Below, piece after piece: positions 7,013-10,995 of a stretch of DNA of 10,995 bases. The notes under the pieces were generated by a model that saw only the letters and a list, made by a program, of their open reading frames with translations, was not told the DNA's origin and searched no databases. A program made the translations under genes and the position numbers. Each line of letters opens with the position of its first letter. Within the stretch, counting starts at the first letter, position 1. The stretch comes from Candidatus Minthenecus merdequi (GTDB lineage: Bacteria > Bacteroidota > Bacteroidia > Bacteroidales > Paludibacteraceae), in assembly GCA_018064385.1 (NCBI GenBank), contig JAGHVI010000214.1, forward strand, positions 1 through 10,995, given 5' to 3'.

Positions 7013-7927
7013 TCAAAATTCAAATGTATCCCCATCATTTGCGGCATAACTCTCGAGGAATATTGTCCTTGCCTCGTCTTGAAATGGTTTGCTGGAGGTA
7101 TAAGTTGACGAGTAATGGCCTAAAATAAGTTTCTTAACTCCAGCTTTTTTTGCCAATTCAGCCGCCTGAGCAGCAGAACTATGTTTTCGGGTCTTCAGTT
7201 TTATTATATCAATGTCAGAGAGGTAGGTTGATTCGTGATACAGCAGGTCAACACCCTCAATCCATTGCAAATTTTTTTCACTATAAGCAGTGTCTGACAT
7301 ATAAGCCACCCTTTTGCGAGCAGTTGGTTCTGTAGTCAGTCTGCGGTTTTCAACCACTTCGCCATCAGGAGTAATAAAGTCAATACCGTCTTTCAATTCT
7401 TTATAGAATGCTATAGGCACGTTAAAAGCATCTGCCATCTCTTTATTTATGTGCCTTGGTAATTGTTTTTCTTCGAACAAAAAACCACAAGTTGGCACTG
7501 TATGCTTCAGAGGCAATGTTCTTACGGTAACAGCTTTGTCTTCAAAAATTATCTCGCTTGTTTCTGGGTTAAAAGGTTCAAAAATCACCTTAAAAAGAGA
7601 ATCTGCGGCAAAAAATTTTATTTGTTCGCCAATTACACGTTCGAGGTCTGGATGAGAGTGTATAACGAGGTCGTTTGTTCTACCCAACATTCCGAATGTT
7701 GATATAAGACCAACCAATCCTAAGCAATGGTCTCCGTGTAGGTGCGAAATGAAAATGTGATTGAGTCTTGCAGTCCGCGAATTGTATTGCCTCAATCTGG
7801 TCTGTGTACCTTCGCCGCAATCGATTAGAAATTGTCTCTCACGCATTTGCAGCACCTGAGAAGTTTGGAATCTGTTTATGGATGGTTTAGCAGATCCACT
7901 ACCCAATATTCTCAAGGAGTATTCCAT
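7013..7927 (-). CDS. rnz: Ribonuclease Z
   Basis: RNase Z is a zinc metallo-beta-lactamase-fold endonuclease that trims the 3' trailer of tRNA precursors lacking an encoded CCA. The 304-residue length is typical of the short bacterial form. The metal ligands are visible: SHLHGDH (His62, His64, Asp66, His67), His142 (LKHTVPTCGF), Asp212 (YMSDTAY) and His271 (LGHYSSTY). The GSGSAKPS start (9-16), LIDCGEGTQ (34-42) and KHSSA (248-252) are further family marks. The ATG overlaps the stop of the SPOR lipoprotein gene by one base (TGATG), so it is likely translated by re-initiation. Confidence 0.96.
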   Translation of the reverse strand: MEYSLRILGSGSAKPSINRFQTSQVLQMRERQFLIDCGEGTQTRLRQYNSRTARLNHIFISHLHGDHCLGLVGLISTFGMLGRTNDLVIHSHPDLERVIGEQIKFFAADSLFKVIFEPFNPETSEIIFEDKAVTVRTLPLKHTVPTCGFLFEEKQLPRHINKEMADAFNVPIAFYKELKDGIDFITPDGEVVENRRLTTEPTARKRVAYMSDTAYSEKNLQWIEGVDLLYHESTYLSDIDIIKLKTRKHSSAAQAAELAKKAGVKKLILGHYSSTYTSSKPFQDEARTIFLESYAANDGDTFEF

Positions 7928-8586
7928 CAGTTATTCTGCTGAACCAAACACCAAGCATCTGGGAATTGGTCAAGTATTTCGGCTATTTTTTCTTTTGCTT
8001 CTTGATATGTATCGAACGAGACGAGCAAAACGCGATACATTCCTCTTTCGTTGACCACAAGTATTGGCTCATATTCAGGTTTCATCTGAGATTGGAGATT
8101 TACGGCATTTTCTTGTTTACCGAAACTTCCAATAACCACATGATAAGTCTTGAGTTCAACATTGCCCTGTCCCTCAACGACTGTAAATTTTTCAAAACGT
8201 GTAACACTCTGTTCAACAAGTTCATTTTTTTCGATTGGTTCTTCGGGAACTTCATTATTTAAGGAATCAACAGTGTCGGTATTGACAGTATCAACAGGAA
8301 TCACTTCAATAATAGGCTCTGGGTCAGCCACCACATCGGTAGAAGGTTCAACAGCCACAAAGTCTTGAGAAGTGCTGTCAACAGTCTCGTTTCCCGACCT
8401 AACTCTAACCACGCGATCAGGTTCTGGCACAACGACAACTGAATCAGAAGCCACTTGTTTAAGTTTTTCCTGTGGAATTTTGCTCTTTGCAGGTGCGTAT
8501 GCACCTGGGGCTTTCTGAACCTTACAAGCAATCAAAACAAGTGACAGCAAAAAGATTAGGGTTATGATTCTGCTTTGGTTTTCCAT
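7927..8586 (-). CDS. SPOR-domain lipoprotein
   Basis: The 219-residue product starts with a lipoprotein signal: hydrophobic core IITLIFLLSLVLIA and lipobox LIAC with the modified Cys21. A low-complexity linker rich in Val, Pro, Asp and Glu follows (about 22-145). A SPOR domain at about 147-216 (TYHVVIGSFGKQENAVNLQSQ, then MYRVLLVSFDTYQEAKEKI) ends the protein. SPOR domains bind denuded peptidoglycan glycan strands, often at division sites, so the protein probably tethers the outer or inner membrane to the wall. I chose the ATG at 8586 because a TTG at 8604 would lie almost at the predicted transcription start. It is the first gene of the seven-gene leftward run. Confidence 0.9.
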   Translation of the reverse strand: MENQSRIITLIFLLSLVLIACKVQKAPGAYAPAKSKIPQEKLKQVASDSVVVVPEPDRVVRVRSGNETVDSTSQDFVAVEPSTDVVADPEPIIEVIPVDTVNTDTVDSLNNEVPEEPIEKNELVEQSVTRFEKFTVVEGQGNVELKTYHVVIGSFGKQENAVNLQSQMKPEYEPILVVNERGMYRVLLVSFDTYQEAKEKIAEILDQFPDAWCLVQQNN

Positions 8587-8612
8587 AAATATACTATTAT
8601 ACAATTACGCTG

Positions 8613-8643
8613 CAAAGGTAGCATTTTTTCTTTGATTACACAA
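8613..8643 (-). promoter_or_regulatory. Promoter of the SPOR-rnz-nfeD-floA-panCD operon
   Basis: On the minus strand, TACCTTTG at 8620-8613 is a perfect TAnnTTTG -7 box followed by CAG. The -33 position (8643-8640) reads TTGT after a 19-base spacer. The leader to the ATG at 8586 is about 20 bases. No other promoter of this quality was seen in the short gaps downstream. Confidence 0.75.
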
Positions 8644-8687
8644 CTTTTTTTCAATAAAACTTTCCACTTTTTTTATTTGGGTTCATT

Positions 8688-8719
8688 CTTGTATTTTTCA
8701 TAAAATTGTTGTAACTTTG
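8688..8719 (+). promoter_or_regulatory. Promoter of the HD-hydrolase/transporter operon
   Basis: TAACTTTG at 8712-8719 matches TAnnTTTG and is followed by CAAC. CTTG at 8688-8691 is a partial -33 match with a 20-base spacer. A start near 8726 gives a leader of about 65 bases to the ATG at 8794. The 70 bases between this and the opposite promoter are rich in A and T. Confidence 0.72.
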
Positions 8720-8793
8720 CAACGATAAAAATACACAAAATTCACAAGCAAAAGTTCGATTTATATACGGTGAACAAACAAGGCATTAGCGAA

Positions 8794-9609
8794 ATGAACA
8801 ACATAAAACGTTGCTGGAAGTATGCGCAAGGCGTTCCCTCTAAAGAACAAATATCAGGCATTCATGGTATATCCCATTGGAAAAAAGTTGAGGAATTTGG
8901 TCATAAAATGGCTGAATCAGACTTAGAAATTGATATTACTGTAGTATCTTTATTTGCATGTTTCCACGATTATCAACGCATTGACAATGGTCGTGATTTC
9001 ACTCATGGACCAAGAGCGGCAGAAGCAATAGCAGAACTGAGGGATACACTTCTTGGCTTCCTAACCGACAAGCAATTTTCACAACTAACTCAAGCATGTC
9101 GAGAACATACGACACGTACGACTTCATCTGGTGACATAACTATTGACACCTGCATTGATGCAGACAGACTTGACCTGACTCGCGTTAACATCACACCAGA
9201 TTCAGATAAAATGCTTTCGGAGAAAGGTAAAGAAATGGCTGCTGAAATAGCACAAAAGGCAGGTAATGTTTTCAACGGAAACATAATCCAACATATTGAA
9301 CAGAACATACTTTCACGATGTTCAGACATTGATTTGGCTGTAAAGCGCATAAATGCTGCGGTGAAAGAAGCGGAATTGCGCAAACTGGACACTTTGAAGA
9401 TGTTCGTCATCTCTTCATACGCGTGTCTGCCGAAACAAGACATTTTTTGTGATACTCAGATAACAAATTGGTTTACAAATGATGAAATAAAAGAATTACA
9501 GCAAATACTTGACGAATATAAAGAAAAACAAAAATCACAAAGCCCATTCGTTCAAATTCTCAACCAAATTTTTTACGAGACTGACATAGATTCAGCAAAT
9601 AATTCATGA
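8794..9609 (+). CDS. HD-domain phosphohydrolase (uncharacterised)
   Basis: The 271-residue product has the HD metal-dependent phosphohydrolase pattern. There is an N-terminal histidine motif HGISHW (His24 and His28), the diagnostic His-Asp in CFHDYQR (His58-Asp59), two further histidines in THGPRAA (His71) and REHTTRT (His105), and the closing Asp in IDADRLDL (Asp122/Asp124). The two extra histidines suggest a two-metal site. HD enzymes hydrolyse phosphomonoesters, nucleotides or cyclic nucleotides; the substrate here is unknown. The C-terminal ~100 residues are helical and match no domain I recognise. An in-frame GTG at 8770 would add eight residues; I prefer the ATG because MNNIKRCWKYAQG looks like a natural N-terminus. 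Its stop overlaps the transporter start (ATGA). Confidence 0.82.
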   Translation: MNNIKRCWKYAQGVPSKEQISGIHGISHWKKVEEFGHKMAESDLEIDITVVSLFACFHDYQRIDNGRDFTHGPRAAEAIAELRDTLLGFLTDKQFSQLTQACREHTTRTTSSGDITIDTCIDADRLDLTRVNITPDSDKMLSEKGKEMAAEIAQKAGNVFNGNIIQHIEQNILSRCSDIDLAVKRINAAVKEAELRKLDTLKMFVISSYACLPKQDIFCDTQITNWFTNDEIKELQQILDEYKEKQKSQSPFVQILNQIFYETDIDSANNS

Positions 9610-10514
9610 TACGCTTTCTGAAAAACTGGACTCTACCGATATCAATGATAATCGGGGTTATATTCTACAAATGGATTGGCGCACTGGCAGTCATATCGCC
9701 TGCTTTGATATTCACGATGTTGCTGCTAACATTCTGCAAAGTTCGCATTGAAGACCTGCGACTGCGTATGTCACATTTCTATCTTTTGGCTGTTGAGATA
9801 ATAGGAGCCATCGCCATATATTACATGCTGAAATCATATAACACAATAGTTGCGCAAGGAGTAATGGTGTGTGTAATATGCCCTACTGCCACTGCAGCAG
9901 CAATTGTCACAAACAAACTTCACGGCAATGTGGCGAGTATCACAACATATACACTATTATGTAATGTAGTTGTAGCTGTAGTTGTACCAGCTTTTTTTCC
10001 AGCAATATATCCTCAGGGAGGTATGACATTTTGGGTAGCTTTTTGGCATATAATCAGCAAAGTTTTTCCTCTGCTTATATTTCCATTTATTGTTGCCCAA
10101 TTGCTGCTTCGCTTTACACCAAAATTGCATGCAAAATTGACCTCAATATCCGATTTAGCCTTCTACATGTGGGCTATAGCTCTAACAATTGCAATGGGAA
10201 TTGTAGTAAAGACCTTTATAACTGATTATCCTTCCTTCGATGAAATACAAGCAAATTGGCATGTGATTATAGGAATGCTAATCGGTTCAATGGCTGTATG
10301 CGCTATGCAGTTTTTTGTAGGCAAGAGAATCGGTCGCAACACAGGAGACGCAATAGCTTCGGGGCAATCTCTTGGGCAGAAAAATACAGTACTTGCCATA
10401 TGGATGGCATCCACATTTCTATCACCTGTCACGTCACTTGCACCAGGGATGTATATTGTCTGGCAAAATATTTTCAACTCATACCAGCTTTGGTATGAAC
10501 AACATAAACAATAA
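9606..10514 (+). CDS. BASS/SBF-like membrane transporter
   Basis: The 302-residue protein is almost wholly hydrophobic, with about 9-10 membrane segments. Two segments resemble the crossover regions of the bile acid:sodium symporter (BASS/SBF) fold: CPTATAAAIVTNKLHGNVAS (92-111) in the first half and SGQSLGQKNTVLAIW (252-266) in the second. Members move organic anions or other solutes with Na+ across the inner membrane; the substrate cannot be inferred. The ATG overlaps the stop of the HD gene, so both proteins are probably made together. The TAA stop (10512-10514) lies in the A-run that forms the 3' end of rnpB on the other strand. AEC or arsenite-carrier-like relatives share this fold and remain possible. 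Confidence 0.8.
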   Translation: MIRFLKNWTLPISMIIGVIFYKWIGALAVISPALIFTMLLLTFCKVRIEDLRLRMSHFYLLAVEIIGAIAIYYMLKSYNTIVAQGVMVCVICPTATAAAIVTNKLHGNVASITTYTLLCNVVVAVVVPAFFPAIYPQGGMTFWVAFWHIISKVFPLLIFPFIVAQLLLRFTPKLHAKLTSISDLAFYMWAIALTIAMGIVVKTFITDYPSFDEIQANWHVIIGMLIGSMAVCAMQFFVGKRIGRNTGDAIASGQSLGQKNTVLAIWMASTFLSPVTSLAPGMYIVWQNIFNSYQLWYEQHKQ

Positions 10515-10882
10515 AAAAACCAGTCAATCTGTAAGCCGGGTTCTGTACTGACATTGATGTCAGTTCCTGTCATTTATCTACGCCAACGGTCACCCGAAGG
10601 CTCTATCGTTCCACCCACTCAACTCGGGCGAGCAACCCTAATAACGTTGATATACTTGAACTTTCAACCCATGGCGGCACAGCCAGTGATGTCACCATCA
10701 CTGCGGTAGGCTCTTGCCCCACCTTCTCACCCTTACCATAACATAAAGAATATGGCGGTTATTTTCTTCTGCCTGACCTGAACATCACTGCCCACTTCCC
10801 GTTAAGAAGCATGGTGCTCTGCGTTGCCCGGACTTTCCTCCCGCATATTGAAATATGCCAGCGACAGGACGACCGACTGGTA
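10514..10882 (-). ncRNA. rnpB: RNase P RNA (type A)
   Basis: This is the catalytic RNA of RNase P, which removes 5' leaders from tRNA precursors. On the minus strand, GAGGAAAGTCCGG (10840-10828) is the universal 5' core. GGTGAGAAGGTGGGGCAAGAG lies mid-molecule near 10734-10714, and ACAGAACCCGGCTTAC (10546-10531) is the 3' core that pairs to form P4. The ends pair as P1: CCAGTCGGTC (10880-10871) with GATTGACTGG (10529-10520), ten pairs including two G-U. Other hairpins include P3 (10858-10843), a P12-like stem with a GUGA tetraloop (10703-10684) and an 8-bp stem in the P18 position (10564-10547). Seven T follow P1 (10519-10513). No clear TAnnTTTG promoter was found just upstream. End coordinates are good to a few bases. 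Confidence 0.97.
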
Positions 10883-10963
10883 ATTTTGGCTTTTAGGGTG
10901 GTTCTATTAATTATGTTTGTATGTTATATAAGAGGATGTTCCATAATTGGACGCTTTTGAATT

Positions 10964-10971
10964 TATTTTTG
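10964..10971 (+). promoter_or_regulatory. Possible rightward promoter at right edge
   Basis: TATTTTTG matches TAnnTTTG on the plus strand and is followed by CATC. No -33 TTTG is visible at the usual distance. If real, it would serve a gene beyond the window. The rest of 10883-10995 shows no gene or strong structure. Confidence 0.35.
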
Positions 10972-10995
10972 CATCTTGCTGCTTTTGCTAAAGCG

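Noticed and set aside
8794..9609. (p)ppGpp hydrolase, toxin-antitoxin or cyclic-nucleotide defence enzyme
   Set aside because: Only the general HD pattern is visible. There is no synthetase, regulatory domain or partner typical of those systems, and the neighbour is a transporter.
10226..10573. Open frame of 115 codons on the minus strand spanning the rnpB 3' end
   Set aside because: It overlaps a clear membrane-protein gene on the other strand and the conserved 3' core of RNase P RNA.
10883..10995. Promoter for rnpB or a tRNA upstream of it
   Set aside because: No TAnnTTTG box lies on the minus strand close upstream of the RNA, and no tRNA cloverleaf can be drawn in the last ~110 bases.

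Overview
The window looks like chromosomal DNA from a member of the Bacteroidales (phylum Bacteroidota). Four clear intergenic promoters carry the Bacteroidota-type -7 box TAnnTTTG, purine-rich Shine-Dalgarno sites are mostly absent, and the gene content fits: an NfeD/FloA pair, a SPOR lipoprotein, a PD40 propeller protein and a QEY-type outer-membrane barrel. I cannot name a genus.

Layout. Positions 1-550 contain no convincing gene. They hold a leftward promoter near the left edge and then a dense cluster of palindromes, including two long perfect inverted repeats whose arms are themselves small hairpins, followed by a GC-rich block ending in G9 and A9 runs. Positions 555-2068 (minus) are a translationally coupled pair: a sugar-phosphate-type nucleotidyltransferase followed by a small outer-membrane beta-barrel protein. 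A compact divergent promoter region separates this pair from a rightward endonuclease/exonuclease/phosphatase-family gene (2193-3125).

Positions 3172-8586 (minus) form a tight seven-gene run. In transcription order it encodes a SPOR lipoprotein, ribonuclease Z, a PD40/coiled-coil protein, NfeD, FloA, PanC and PanD. Genes overlap by 1-4 bases or lie 5-17 bases apart. A strong promoter stands just before the SPOR gene, so a single transcript is likely. It combines envelope functions, tRNA 3' processing and the two enzymes that make beta-alanine and pantothenate.

A second divergent promoter region (8587-8793) drives a rightward pair joined by an ATGA overlap: an HD-domain phosphohydrolase and a BASS/SBF-like membrane transporter. 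This pair converges on rnpB, the type A RNase P RNA, encoded on the minus strand at about 10514-10882. The last ~110 bases hold a possible rightward promoter but no gene.

Most of the window is ordinary core genome. The least explained parts are the nested palindromes at 99-161 and 339-397 (the latter flanked by near-identical direct repeats) and the coupled HD-hydrolase/transporter pair. I see no defence system, CRISPR array or transposase.
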